DNA of 44,124 nucleotides from Campylobacteraceae bacterium (GCA_027063105.1 JAMOSL010000110.1:1-44124), one strand, 5' to 3'. Shown: positions 8,226-19,470, counted from the stretch's first letter. The notes: generated by a model from the sequence alone, not told the origin. Numbers and translations are program-made.

Positions 8226-9824
8226 TTGAATTATAACTATCCAAAAATAAATCAAAAAATTTTAGAAGAGAATATATTAAACCGTTTTAATAAAGATGGT
8301 TTTTTATCTCTCAAAGATTTACCAAATCCCTCTTTATTTAAAGATATGGAGAAAGCTACTAAAAGAATAATCAAAGCTATTAAAAATAAAGAAAAAATTA
8401 TATTAATTGGTGATTATGATGTTGATGGGGTTGTCTCAACTACTTTAGTTAAAACTTTTTTTAATGAAATAAATATTAAATTAGATTGGATTATTCCTAA
8501 CCGTTTTAAAGATGGATATGGACTTAGTCCGACACTTATGCCAAAAATAGAAGGTTATGATTTAGCTATTACTGTAGATAATGGAATATCAGCTATTAAT
8601 GCTTCTAGAATGTGCAAAGAAAAAGGTATAGATTTAATTATTACAGATCATCATCTATTAGCTTCTGAAGTTCCTGATGCTTATGCAATTATAGACCAAA
8701 AACAAAATGATTGTAGTTTTCCTTATAGCGAAATATGTGGAGCTCAAATAGCTTGGTATCTTATTGCTTCTCTAAAAAACGCATTAAATGTCAAGATTGA
8801 TATAAAATCTTATCTTGAATTAGTATCTATAGCTATTATAGCTGATATGATGCCCTTAAAGCATATAAACAGAGCAATGGTTACCTTTGGTATTGAATTA
8901 ATTAATAAAAGCACTAGACCGTCTTTATTAGCCTTTAAAGAGCATATAAATAAAAATAAAATAGAGAGTGATGATATAGGATTTAATATAGCACCTATCT
9001 TAAATAGTGCAGGAAGAATGAAAGATGCCTCTTATTCAGTAGATTTTTTAATGAGTAATAATATATATGAGGCAAGAAGTAAACTAGAAAAGTTGATAGA
9101 CTTTAATAATAAGAGAAAAGAAATAGAACAAAGAATTACAAATGAAGCTATATCTTTAGTTGATAAAAGTGATGCTGTTTTGGTATTAACTGGAGATGAT
9201 TGGCATGAAGGCGTATTAGGAATTATATCTGCCAGAGTTTCAAGACATTATTCTAAACCAAGTATTATTTTAACAAAGAGTGAAAATGGGGATTTAAAAG
9301 GTAGTGGAAGAAGCTTTGGAAATTGTAATTTATTTGAAATAACAAATGAATGTAGAGATTATTTAAATAAATTCGGTGGACATTATTCTGCTATTGGATT
9401 AAGTTTAGATTATGATAAATTAGATGATTTTAGAGATAAATTACAAGTAGAATATCATAAAAAGAATTATAAAGAAAGTTTATTTGATCCAGATATTATA
9501 GGTGAATTAGAGTTTAAAGATATCAACTTTAATTTGACTAATATGATGAAAAAATATGAACCTTATGGACAAGAAAATATAAGACCAAAATTCATTACAA
9601 AAGACCTAGAGATTCTTCAAGTTGACACGATGGGAAAATCTAAAGAACATCTTAGATTTGCTTTTAAAAAAGATGGATTTATATTAACAGGAGTTAAATT
9701 TAAAACAACCGAAAAATTTTTAAATGGTCAAAAAGTATCTATATCATATACAATTAATGAAAATAATTTTAGAGGTAAAACAAATCTTCAATTAATGATT
9801 GATAAAATAGTAATTGTTATCTAA
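8226..9824 (+). CDS. recJ: Single-stranded-DNA exonuclease RecJ
   Basis: 5'-3' ssDNA exonuclease of the DHH phosphoesterase family, used in recombination and repair. Visible motifs are IGDYDVDGVVSTT (motif I), VDNGIS, TDHHL (the DHH motif), PILNSAGRM, and the DHHA1 stretch GDDWHEGVLGIISARVSRHY...GSGRS. The first possible start is a TTG one base after the pyrG stop. The next ATG (residue 41) would cut into the conserved N-terminus, so TTG is preferred. No strong ribosome site is seen, suggesting coupling to pyrG. The last 8 bases overlap the convergent gene. Confidence 0.95.
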   Translation: MNYNYPKINQKILEENILNRFNKDGFLSLKDLPNPSLFKDMEKATKRIIKAIKNKEKIILIGDYDVDGVVSTTLVKTFFNEINIKLDWIIPNRFKDGYGLSPTLMPKIEGYDLAITVDNGISAINASRMCKEKGIDLIITDHHLLASEVPDAYAIIDQKQNDCSFPYSEICGAQIAWYLIASLKNALNVKIDIKSYLELVSIAIIADMMPLKHINRAMVTFGIELINKSTRPSLLAFKEHINKNKIESDDIGFNIAPILNSAGRMKDASYSVDFLMSNNIYEARSKLEKLIDFNNKRKEIEQRITNEAISLVDKSDAVLVLTGDDWHEGVLGIISARVSRHYSKPSIILTKSENGDLKGSGRSFGNCNLFEITNECRDYLNKFGGHYSAIGLSLDYDKLDDFRDKLQVEYHKKNYKESLFDPDIIGELEFKDINFNLTNMMKKYEPYGQENIRPKFITKDLEILQVDTMGKSKEHLRFAFKKDGFILTGVKFKTTEKFLNGQKVSISYTINENNFRGKTNLQLMIDKIVIVI

Positions 9825-10197
9825 CACTTTCTATGGCTTCTTTCAATGCTTCTTGATATAAAGCTTCGGCCTTTTTATCAGCTAAATCTTTTTCTTTCTG
9901 TTTTTTAATTGCAAGTATTGCCCTTTTCTCATCTAATGTTAATTTCCTTTTAGGTTTTTTTTCTAGCTCTTTTGCCTTCTTTTCATCTTCTTTAAGCTTT
10001 TTTGCTTTTTCTTCATGCTCTTTTGCTATATCAGCTAATTTTATTTTTTCTTTTTTAGGTTTGATTTCTTCAATTTTTGATTCTTTTTCTATCTTTAGCT
10101 CAATATTTTCTTTAGTCACATTCTCTTCAGATAATAACATGGTTGTGTAGCTACTTAATAGTAGACTTGAAATAAGTAATTTTTTTATTATTTTCAT
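9817..10197 (-). CDS. Exported Lys/Glu-rich small protein
   Basis: 126 aa with an N-terminal signal peptide (MKIIKKLLISSLLLSSYTTMLLS) followed by a strongly charged Lys/Glu stretch through about residue 100. The repeated EKAKKLKEDEKKAKELEKK pattern predicts a long helix or coiled coil. It is the last gene of the recA-eno-FtsB-like series, 9 bases downstream. I do not recognise a named family. Its position beside an FtsB-like gene suggests a periplasmic or envelope role; this is inference. Confidence 0.75.
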   Translation of the reverse strand: MKIIKKLLISSLLLSSYTTMLLSEENVTKENIELKIEKESKIEEIKPKKEKIKLADIAKEHEEKAKKLKEDEKKAKELEKKPKRKLTLDEKRAILAIKKQKEKDLADKKAEALYQEALKEAIESVR

Positions 10198-10206
10198 TTT
10201 ATAATC

Positions 10207-10455
10207 CTATTTTGGTTCCAAATTTTTTAGTTCAAAAAACTCTTTTTGTAATTTTTGATTGCTATTTTTTAAATCTATCGCCTTTTGAGTTAAAGATTTT
10301 CTCTCTTTCTGTAATTTAGTTAATATAATAAAAGAATTTTTTCCAAACAGTATAATATTAACATAAAGGCTTAAAAGAAGTATGCTTAGTATAATTATTA
10401 GTTTTGACTTCAAAGAGGTTTTTGACCTCTTTGTAGTCCTTTCATTTGAATTCAT
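10207..10455 (-). CDS. FtsB/DivIC-like single-pass coiled-coil protein
   Basis: 82 aa. A basic N-terminus (about 20 residues) is followed by a transmembrane helix (LIIILSILLLSLYVNIILF) and then a periplasmic coiled coil (KLQKERKSLTQKAIDLKNSNQKLQKE). This is the layout of FtsB/FtsL/DivIC divisome proteins. It lies 6 bases downstream of eno, the position a septum-initiator-like gene takes in other Campylobacterota. Sequence alone does not separate FtsB from FtsL. Confidence 0.75.
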   Translation of the reverse strand: MNSNERTTKRSKTSLKSKLIIILSILLLSLYVNIILFGKNSFIILTKLQKERKSLTQKAIDLKNSNQKLQKEFFELKNLEPK

Positions 10456-10461
10456 TTAGAT

Positions 10462-11748
<1,287 letters not shown>

Positions 11749-11810
11749 TTAAATTTAACTATATTTTATCAAAAAATAAGATAAATTATAATAATTTTTA
11801 TATAAAATTC

Positions 11811-12848
11811 TTAATCTTCTATATTATCTGTCTTATTTGCATCAATATCTAATATATTACCCATGCCTAAAGCTTCTTTAACTTTTTCTTCTATCTCAAG
11901 ATATAAAGCATTGTCTTCTTTTAGTATTTTCTTAGCGTTCTCTTTACCTTGACCTAATTTTTGTTCGCCATAACTAAACCAAGCTCCAGATTTATCTATA
12001 ATATCAAATTTAACACCATAATCTATAAGTTCACCTTCTTGTGATATACCCTCTCCAAACATAATATCAAACTCTGCTAGTCTAAAAGGAGGAGCTACTT
12101 TATTTTTTACAATTTTGGCTTTAACTCTATTTCCTATTTGTTCTTCACCTTGCTTAAGTGTAGCTATTCGTCTTATATCTATTCTAATAGATGCATAAAA
12201 CTTAAGAGCATTTCCTCCACTGGTTACTTCGGGTGATCCGTATCCCATAGTTCCTATTTTCATACGAATTTGGTTAATAAATATAACAGTTGTATTTGTT
12301 TTATGTAGTATAGCAGTTAATTTTCTTAGAGCTTGAGACATTAATCTAGCTTGTAGACCAACATGAGTATCTCCCATATCTCCCTCTATTTCATTTTTTG
12401 GAGTTAATGCAGCAACTGAGTCAATAACAACTAAATCAACAGCTCCACTTCTTGCTAAAGTGTCTAAAACATCTAAAGCTTGTTCTCCAAAATCTGGTTG
12501 AGATACTAAAAGATTGTCTACATCAACTCCTAGATTTTTAGCATACATAACATCTAATGCATGTTCAGCATCAATAAAGGCACATATCTTATCATCTTTT
12601 TGAGCTGATGCAATTGCTTGAAGTGCTAGAGTTGTTTTACCAGATGACTCTGGTCCATATATTTCTATAACTCTACCTTGAGGAATACCACCAATACCTA
12701 AAGCCATATCAAGACCTAATGAACCTGTGCTAATTGCTTCTATAGGTTCAAAATCTTTATCTCCTAAACGCATAAGCGTCCCTTTACCAAAATTTTTATC
12801 TATCTGTTTCATAGCTAAGTCTAAAGCCTTTTTTTTGTTTGCATCCAT
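11811..12848 (-). CDS. recA: Recombinase RecA
   Basis: ATP-dependent strand-exchange protein and LexA-type coprotease. Walker A is GPESSGKTT (near residue 66), Walker B is [12 protein letters not shown], and loop L2 region is [22 protein letters not shown]. The acidic C-tail ([10 protein letters not shown]) is typical. Length 345 aa. The ATG at 12848 has AAAGGGG upstream. No SOS-box-like palindrome was noticed in the 94-base divergent gap to mqnD, consistent with the general lack of LexA in Campylobacterota. Confidence 0.98.
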   Translation of the reverse strand: MDANKKKALDLAMKQIDKNFGKGTLMRLGDKDFEPIEAISTGSLGLDMALGIGGIPQGRVIEIYGPESSGKTTLALQAIASAQKDDKICAFIDAEHALDVMYAKNLGVDVDNLLVSQPDFGEQALDVLDTLARSGAVDLVVIDSVAALTPKNEIEGDMGDTHVGLQARLMSQALRKLTAILHKTNTTVIFINQIRMKIGTMGYGSPEVTSGGNALKFYASIRIDIRRIATLKQGEEQIGNRVKAKIVKNKVAPPFRLAEFDIMFGEGISQEGELIDYGVKFDIIDKSGAWFSYGEQKLGQGKENAKKILKEDNALYLEIEEKVKEALGMGNILDIDANKTDNIED

Positions 12849-12942
12849 TAGAATACCCCTTTAAATAATATCAAAACTCTAACGCTATTTTATCCATTTT
12901 TTGATAGAATGCATTTTAATTTTAATATGAAAAAGAGATAAT

Positions 12943-13803
12943 ATGAAAATAGATTTAGCACACTCTCCAGACGCAGATGATATATTTATGTATTTTGCGA
13001 TTAAGTTCGGTTGGGTAGATACAAAAGGTTATAACTTCTCAAATATAGGCTTAGATATAGAGACTCTAAATGTAGAAGCTATCAAAGGAACATACGATGT
13101 CTCTGCAATTAGCTTTGGAATGTATCCATTAATTAAAGATAATTATGCAATGTTACGAACTGCTGTTAGTTTTGGAGAGGGTTATGGACCAAAATTGATA
13201 AAACAAAAAGGAATTCTATTAAAACAGAACTTTAAAGTAGCATTATCTGGAAAATATACAACTAATGCGATGTTATTCAGAATATATTATCCAAAAGCTC
13301 GTGTAGTGTATATGGATTTTATGGAGATAGAAGAGGCAGTTGTTAGTGGAATAGTTGATGCAGGTGTATTAATACATGAATCTATCTTAGATTTTGATAA
13401 TAGTTTAGAAGTAGAGAAAGAGATATGGGATATTTGGGTGGAATTAGCAGGTGAAGGTCTTCCTCTTCCTTTAGGTGGAATGGCAATTCGTCGATCGTTA
13501 CCACTAAATAGAGCTTTAGATATAGAGAATATCTTGATAGATGGTGTTAAAGTAGCTAATGATAGAAAAGATGAATTATGTAAAAAATTAGAAACTGACT
13601 CACTTGTTAGAATTTCTAATGAAATGTTAACAAAATATTTAGATATGTATGCCTCAGATAATTCTATGGAACTAAGTGAGATTCAACTTAAAGCTCTTGA
13701 TAAACTTTATGAAATTGGATATATAAATAATCTCTGGAATACATCTATGAAAACAGAAGACTATCTACTTCCACAAGAATATAAAGATTTAAGGATTCAT
13801 TGA
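12943..13803 (+). CDS. mqnD: 1,4-dihydroxy-6-naphthoate synthase (futalosine pathway)
   Basis: Converts cyclic de-hypoxanthinyl futalosine to 1,4-dihydroxy-6-naphthoate in menaquinone synthesis. The start IDLAHSPDADDIFMYFA, the DVSAISFGMYP segment, FGEGYGPKL and GEGLPLPLGGMAIRRSL are hallmark MqnD segments with a periplasmic-binding-protein-like fold. Length 286 aa is usual. mqnA, the first enzyme of the pathway, lies at 26053-26703; mqnB, mqnC and mqnE are not in the window. Confidence 0.94.
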   Translation: MKIDLAHSPDADDIFMYFAIKFGWVDTKGYNFSNIGLDIETLNVEAIKGTYDVSAISFGMYPLIKDNYAMLRTAVSFGEGYGPKLIKQKGILLKQNFKVALSGKYTTNAMLFRIYYPKARVVYMDFMEIEEAVVSGIVDAGVLIHESILDFDNSLEVEKEIWDIWVELAGEGLPLPLGGMAIRRSLPLNRALDIENILIDGVKVANDRKDELCKKLETDSLVRISNEMLTKYLDMYASDNSMELSEIQLKALDKLYEIGYINNLWNTSMKTEDYLLPQEYKDLRIH

Positions 13804-13859
13804 TTAAAATTATTTTTTATGATATTATATACTAATTAAAATATATAAGGAATATTATT

Positions 13860-14414
13860 ATGAAAAGTAAAGAAATTATTATAAATAAAAATGATGTATT
13901 AGTTACTAGAACCAATCATTCTGGAATTATAAATTATGCAAATGATACATTTTTAAGAATTACAGGATTTTCAGAGGATGAGGTGATTAATCATCCTCAT
14001 AATATTATTAGACATCAAGATATGCCAAAAGTAATTTTTTACTTGATGTGGAAAAATATTAAAAAACGGAAAAATATCATAGCTATAGTAAAAAATTATA
14101 CAAAAAACAAAGATTATTATTGGGTTGCTACTGACTTTAAACATGAAGAGGATTTTTCTGGAGCTATTAAGAATTATGTAGCATATAGAAGACCTATTAA
14201 TCAAGATAATATAAAAGTAATAGAAAAATTATATAGTAATTTATTAGAGATAGAAAAAACAACTGGAATAGAAGCATCTATAAAATATTTCAATCGTTAT
14301 TTAAAAGATAAAGATATGGAATATAATGAATTCATAGCTGATATTTTAGTTGAACCACCTCTAACTCAAATCTTGATGAAAAAAATTAAAAGTTTATTTG
14401 GTGGACAATCATAA
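13860..14414 (+). CDS. PAS domain protein, aerotaxis-sensor-like
   Basis: 184-aa cytoplasmic protein with one PAS domain covering about residues 8-115. TRTNHSGIINYANDTFLRITGFSEDEVINHPHN is the classic Aer/CetB-type PAS start, followed by IIRHQDMPKVIFYLMWKNIKKRK. There is no transducer or kinase domain, so it is a free PAS unit like CetB, which works with a separate signalling partner. Such domains usually bind FAD and sense redox state; cofactor and partner are inference. Its 3' end forms a hairpin with the gap before trigger factor. Confidence 0.82.
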   Translation: MKSKEIIINKNDVLVTRTNHSGIINYANDTFLRITGFSEDEVINHPHNIIRHQDMPKVIFYLMWKNIKKRKNIIAIVKNYTKNKDYYWVATDFKHEEDFSGAIKNYVAYRRPINQDNIKVIEKLYSNLLEIEKTTGIEASIKYFNRYLKDKDMEYNEFIADILVEPPLTQILMKKIKSLFGGQS

Positions 14415-14424
14415 GAGATTGCCC
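14403..14424. terminator. Bidirectional hairpin between PAS gene and tig
   Basis: GGACAATC (14403-14410) pairs with GATTGCCC (14417-14424) except for one A-C mismatch, with loop ATAAGA. It overlaps the PAS gene stop codon and lies between two convergent genes, so it probably ends both transcripts. T-rich sequence follows on the plus strand (TTCTTTTATT). Confidence 0.55.
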
Positions 14425-14436
14425 ATAATTCTTTTA

Positions 14437-15723
14437 TTATAGTCCTAATAGTTTACCTAGTAGTTTATCTTCGATCATACCCATTTTAACAGCTGCTAGA
14501 AGGTTATTTTCTCGATAATGTTTCATTGCATCTTGTGGATTTTGTCCATTTCTCATTGCTTCATAATAGATAGTTTGAGATACTTCATCATCAGATACAG
14601 TAATTTTCTCTTTTCTAGCCATTGCATCAACGATAAATGTAGCTTTAACACTATCTTCAGCATCTTCTTTAACGCTACCTCTTAATTCCAGTATTTTTTC
14701 ATTATTATCTTTATATGAGTCTAACTCTTCTTGTGACATAGTTTGAGCTTTAGCTTGTACTTTTGCATCAATCTCTTGTTCTACAATGTTGTTTGGAAGT
14801 GAAAATACAAAATGTTTAACTAATGCATCAACCATTTTTGGTTTTAACTCATCATTATATATTTTAGATATTTTTTCGCTTTTAATTTGCTCTGCAACTC
14901 TTTCTTTTAAAGTTTCTAGAGTAGGGTTCTCTTCACCTTGAAGAAGTTTAACTGCTAACTCTTCATTAATTTCTGGAGAAATTTTTTCTTGAATTTCTTT
15001 TATAGTAACTTTAAATTGAGACTCTTTACCTGCTAATTCATCAGAGTGATAATCTTCTGGGAAAGTTACAGTTATTGTGTTCTCTTCATTTATATTAAGA
15101 CCAATTAATTGCTCTTCAAATCCAGGAATAAATTGACCTGAACCAATATTAAGATTAAAATCTTCTGCACTACCACCATCAAAATCAACACCATCAATAC
15201 TTCCAACAAAATTCATGATGATATTATCACCATTTTTAACAGCTCTATTCTCTTCAATTTTTGTTAATGTAGCATTACCTTCAGCTATTTCAACTAGTTT
15301 TTTATCTATTTCAGCATCTTCTACTGTTGGCATATCAAATGTTGGAGCTAATTCAGCATATCCCTCTACTGCAAATTCTGGTCTAAGAGATACTTCAATA
15401 CTTATAACTAATCCATCATCTGTTTTATCAAATTTTTTAAATGTAGGTTGACCTAATATTGAGTCTTTAGAAATTCCTAAATCTTTATTACCTTGGTCAA
15501 GAACATTTTTTAAAATATCACCTTCAGCATCTTGTTCTAATTTCTCACCATGCATTTTTTTAACAACATGAGCAGGTACTTTACCTTTTCTGAAACCATC
15601 TACTTTAAGTTGTTTCCCAGCCTCTCTAGCTAGTTTATTAACTCTTGCTTCTATTTCATTTATTTCAATTTTTGCATCAATTTGTACATTAGCATCATTT
15701 AACTTTTTAGTTGTTACTTCCAC
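14437..15723 (-). CDS. tig: Trigger factor, ribosome-associated chaperone
   Basis: Binds nascent chains at the ribosome exit and has peptidyl-prolyl isomerase activity. The N-domain carries the ribosome-binding loop GFRKGKVPAHVVKKMHG (around residues 42-58). The FKBP-like PPIase domain spans about 160-240 (NGDNIIMNFVGSIDGVDFDGG...FIPGFEEQLIGL). A long helical C-domain follows. Length 428 aa is normal. The start is GTG at 15723 with AAGGA five bases upstream. It is transcribed alone, divergent from nifS. Confidence 0.96.
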   Translation of the reverse strand: MEVTTKKLNDANVQIDAKIEINEIEARVNKLAREAGKQLKVDGFRKGKVPAHVVKKMHGEKLEQDAEGDILKNVLDQGNKDLGISKDSILGQPTFKKFDKTDDGLVISIEVSLRPEFAVEGYAELAPTFDMPTVEDAEIDKKLVEIAEGNATLTKIEENRAVKNGDNIIMNFVGSIDGVDFDGGSAEDFNLNIGSGQFIPGFEEQLIGLNINEENTITVTFPEDYHSDELAGKESQFKVTIKEIQEKISPEINEELAVKLLQGEENPTLETLKERVAEQIKSEKISKIYNDELKPKMVDALVKHFVFSLPNNIVEQEIDAKVQAKAQTMSQEELDSYKDNNEKILELRGSVKEDAEDSVKATFIVDAMARKEKITVSDDEVSQTIYYEAMRNGQNPQDAMKHYRENNLLAAVKMGMIEDKLLGKLLGL

Positions 15724-15930
15724 AATATTCCTTTTATTTATAATTATAATATTCCTATAATTTTATCTAAAAAAGATTAATAACTATATAATTATAAAGT
15801 TTCTGCTACAATTTCTATAGTAAATTTGATTAAAAATAGACGAATAAAGAATAAAAAATTCCTCTTTTATGTTACTTTAAGAAAGTTTATCATAGTATGG
15901 AGATAATTAAATAAGACAAAAATAGTCTGA

Positions 15931-17154
<1,224 letters not shown>

Positions 17155-17157
17155 ATA

Positions 17158-17226
17158 GGGCAACCACAAGGGATTATTGCCCCTACTATATTAATTATAA
17201 TGTAGGGGTATCTCTTGTAGATACCC
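17158..17226. repeat. REP-like paired palindrome between nifS and nifU
   Basis: Three overlapping hairpins: GGGCAA / TTGCCC (17158-17163 / 17177-17182), CCCCTAC / GTAGGGG (17180-17186 / 17202-17208), and GGGTATCT / AGATACCC (17206-17213 / 17219-17226). The left half and the reverse complement of the right half are related: both carry a central ACAAG and end CCCCTAC. The element is therefore two tail-to-tail copies of one unit, like paired REP elements. It could also act as an attenuator between the two genes. Confidence 0.6.
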
Positions 17227-17267
17227 TCATAAAAACATAAATAAAATAAAAACAAAAAGGAAAAATT

Positions 17268-18710
17268 ATGGGAATGGATAGTTTAATTGGTGGTACAATC
17301 TGGGATGAGTATAGCCAGAAAGTAACAGATTTAATGAATAACCCACAAAATATGGGTGAGATTACACAAGAACAAGCAGATGAAATGGGTGCAACACTTA
17401 TTGTTGCTGACTTTGGTGCAGAGAGTTGTGGGGACGCAGTAAGATTATATTGGGCTGTTCATCCTAAAAGTGATGTAATCATGCTTTCAAAGTTTAAAAG
17501 CTTTGGTTGTGGAACTGCTATTGCGAGTAGTGATACAATGGCTGAATTATGTAAAGGTAAAACTGTTGATGAGGCAGTTAAAATTACAAATATAGATGTT
17601 GAACATGCAATGAGAGATAATCCAGATACTCCTGCCGTTCCACCACAAAAGATGCATTGTTCACCATACTTTATGCCTGTTCTTACTCCAAAAGGGAAAG
17701 TTCCTATTGGAGAGCTAAAAGAGGGTGATGAGGTTGCTGTTTATACCAAAAACGGTTTAGAAAATACAAAAATAAAAAGAGTTATCTCTTATAAAGTTCC
17801 AAAAGATTATTTAGTTAGAGTTTATCTAAAAACTGAATCAAATGGAATACCTGCATTTTTTGTATTTACAAAAGACCATAAACTTTTGGATAATAATGCT
17901 CAGTGGGTTGAAGTTCAGAATTTATCAGATGGTGATGTAGTTTCTCATGTACATGAAAGTGAAATTTATATAGATGGAGTGCATGAGCTAACTCCTAGAG
18001 ATTGGGGAACTATTGAGAGAAATAATTATAAAATAGAAGTTGATGAAAATGATATGGCTATGGTTTATACTCTTGAAGTGGAACATAGTGAACATAATTA
18101 TATTCAAAATGGTGTAATCTCTAAAAATTGTTCTGTAATGGCTTACGATGTTATTAAAAAGGCTGCAGGACAATATAAGGGTGTAGATATGGAGAGCTTT
18201 GAGACAGAGGTTATAGTATGTGAATGTGCAAGAGTAACTCTATCTACTCTTAGAGAAGTTATTAGATTAAATGATTTAACAACTGTTGAACAAATTACAG
18301 ACTATACTAAAGCTGGAGCATTTTGTAAATCTTGTATTAGACCTGGTGGACATGAAGCTAAAGATATATATTTAGTAGATTTACTGGAAGAGTATGATAA
18401 AGAAAAAATGGCAAAATCTGCTGATGCTTCTGCAAGTGGAGTTAATGTATCATTTGTTGAAATGACAGTAGTTCAAAAACTAAAAGCTGTTGATAAAGTT
18501 ATAGATGATAATATTCGTCAAATGCTTATCATGGATGGTGGCGATATGGAAATACTAGATATTAAAGAGAATGGAGCACATATTGATATTTATATCAGAT
18601 ATTTAGGTGCTTGTAATGGTTGTGCTAGTTCTGCAACAGGAACACTTTTTGCAATTGAAAGTATTTTACAAGAAAAATTAGACGAAAATATTAGAGTTTT
18701 ACCAATATAA
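17268..18710 (+). CDS. nifU: Fe-S scaffold NifU interrupted by an in-frame mini-intein
   Basis: Scaffold protein on which Fe-S clusters are built from NifS-derived sulfur. Extein parts are an IscU-like N-domain (1-130 plus 288 to about 310), a BFD-like [2Fe-2S] domain (C318, C320, C353, C356 in CECAR...CKSC) and a C-terminal Nfu domain with GACNGCASS (C449, C452). The scaffold cysteines are C54, C81 and C288. Residues 131-287 are an intein; removing them leaves 323 aa, the normal length for Campylobacterota NifU, and restores the conserved KMHCSVMAYD junction. The ATG has AAAAGGA upstream. Activity of the precursor before splicing is unlikely, since the third ligand is displaced by 157 residues. 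Confidence 0.95.
   Translation: MGMDSLIGGTIWDEYSQKVTDLMNNPQNMGEITQEQADEMGATLIVADFGAESCGDAVRLYWAVHPKSDVIMLSKFKSFGCGTAIASSDTMAELCKGKTVDEAVKITNIDVEHAMRDNPDTPAVPPQKMHCSPYFMPVLTPKGKVPIGELKEGDEVAVYTKNGLENTKIKRVISYKVPKDYLVRVYLKTESNGIPAFFVFTKDHKLLDNNAQWVEVQNLSDGDVVSHVHESEIYIDGVHELTPRDWGTIERNNYKIEVDENDMAMVYTLEVEHSEHNYIQNGVISKNCSVMAYDVIKKAAGQYKGVDMESFETEVIVCECARVTLSTLREVIRLNDLTTVEQITDYTKAGAFCKSCIRPGGHEAKDIYLVDLLEEYDKEKMAKSADASASGVNVSFVEMTVVQKLKAVDKVIDDNIRQMLIMDGGDMEILDIKENGAHIDIYIRYLGACNGCASSATGTLFAIESILQEKLDENIRVLPI
17658..18128 (+). mobile_element. Mini-intein (Hint domain) in nifU, 157 aa, no homing endonuclease
   Basis: Encoded inside nifU as residues 131-287. Block A is C131 then PVLTPKGKVPIGELKEGDEV. 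Block B is FVFTKDHKLL (T201, H204) then WVEVQNLSDGDVV. Blocks F/G are VYTLEVEHSEHNYIQNG and VISKN, ending in Asn287 followed by extein Cys288. Two deviations are visible: the usual penultimate His is Lys286, and the block F Asp is Thr268. Only about 38 residues separate the block B region from block F, so there is no LAGLIDADG or HNH endonuclease. It sits exactly before the third Fe-S ligand Cys. Splicing itself is inferred. Confidence 0.93.
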
Positions 18711-18717
18711 TTAAATA

Positions 18718-18741
18718 AGTCGGAATATCTTCTTTCCGACT
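18718..18741. terminator. Hairpin downstream of nifU
   Basis: AGTCGGAA (18718-18725) pairs perfectly with TTCCGACT (18734-18741), loop TATCTTCT. It lies between nifU and the convergent DnaC-like gene. There is no T-run on the plus side, so it may be a weak or bidirectional terminator. Confidence 0.55.
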
Positions 18742-18756
18742 CACCAATTCAATCTC

Positions 18757-19470
18757 TTACTTACCTCTCAAACTATCTCCATTAAAGGCAAATCTTTGAA
18801 TATTGCTCTCTCTTAGCCTATCGGTTAATCTATCTCCTAAAAAGGTTTTAAAGTTACTATCTGTTAAGTTTGTGATATAAATTGTTGGTAGCATTTCGTC
18901 AAATCTGTAACTTAATAACTCTTCTAATTGTATCATTTGCCAATCAATTAATTCTCTCTTTCCAATCTCATCTAAAATTAAGATTTCGGCATCTCTAAAA
19001 TTCTTAAATAATCTATAATCCTTTTGAAAATATAGATTTAGTAGTCGATATTCTGTAATATATTTTACATTTTTTTCTATTCTTTTAATTAAGTCTTTGG
19101 CAAAGGCACAAGAAATATAAGTTTTACCTGTTCCGATTGCACCAAAAAATAGAGTATCAGAACTTGTCTTATTTTCATAAAAATTATTAATTAAATACTC
19201 TGAAACTATTTTTTGTATTTGATTTTTAGGTTCAAAATTTGCTAGTTTATATCTCTTGGGAATATTGGAATTATCCAAAAGATATTTTATTCTTTTCTCT
19301 TTTTTAGTTGCTATATCTATCATGATTTTATTTCTCTCTTTGCAACTAAAGCAGATAAAATTATTTTCATATCCACGATATATTTTTTGACATTGAATAC
19401 ATTTAACTTTTGGTAAATTTTCTAAAAAATCTAGATTAAGCCCTTTTGCAATATTTTTCATAACCTTCAC
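18757..19470 (-). CDS. DnaC/IstB-like AAA+ helicase loader, phage or plasmid type
   Basis: ATPase that would load a replicative helicase at a phage or plasmid origin. An N-terminal zinc ribbon has C24, C27, C40 and C43. Walker A is FFGAIGTGKTYIS (about residue 108), Walker B ILILDEIGK, with GDRLTDRLRES as the sensor/arginine-finger region near the end. Length 237 aa. The start is uncertain: GTG at 19470 or ATG at 19461. The frame follows the neighbouring initiator-like gene with no gap. No host dnaC is expected in Campylobacterota, so this is probably acquired. Confidence 0.82.
   Translation of the reverse strand: MKVMKNIAKGLNLDFLENLPKVKCIQCQKIYRGYENNFICFSCKERNKIMIDIATKKEKRIKYLLDNSNIPKRYKLANFEPKNQIQKIVSEYLINNFYENKTSSDTLFFGAIGTGKTYISCAFAKDLIKRIEKNVKYITEYRLLNLYFQKDYRLFKNFRDAEILILDEIGKRELIDWQMIQLEELLSYRFDEMLPTIYITNLTDSNFKTFLGDRLTDRLRESNIQRFAFNGDSLRGK

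Noticed and set aside
17658-18128. The nifU insertion as a misassembly or ordinary domain extension
   Set aside because: The frame is unbroken, Hint blocks are ordered and the junction restores a conserved motif exactly, which fits an intein rather than a chimera.
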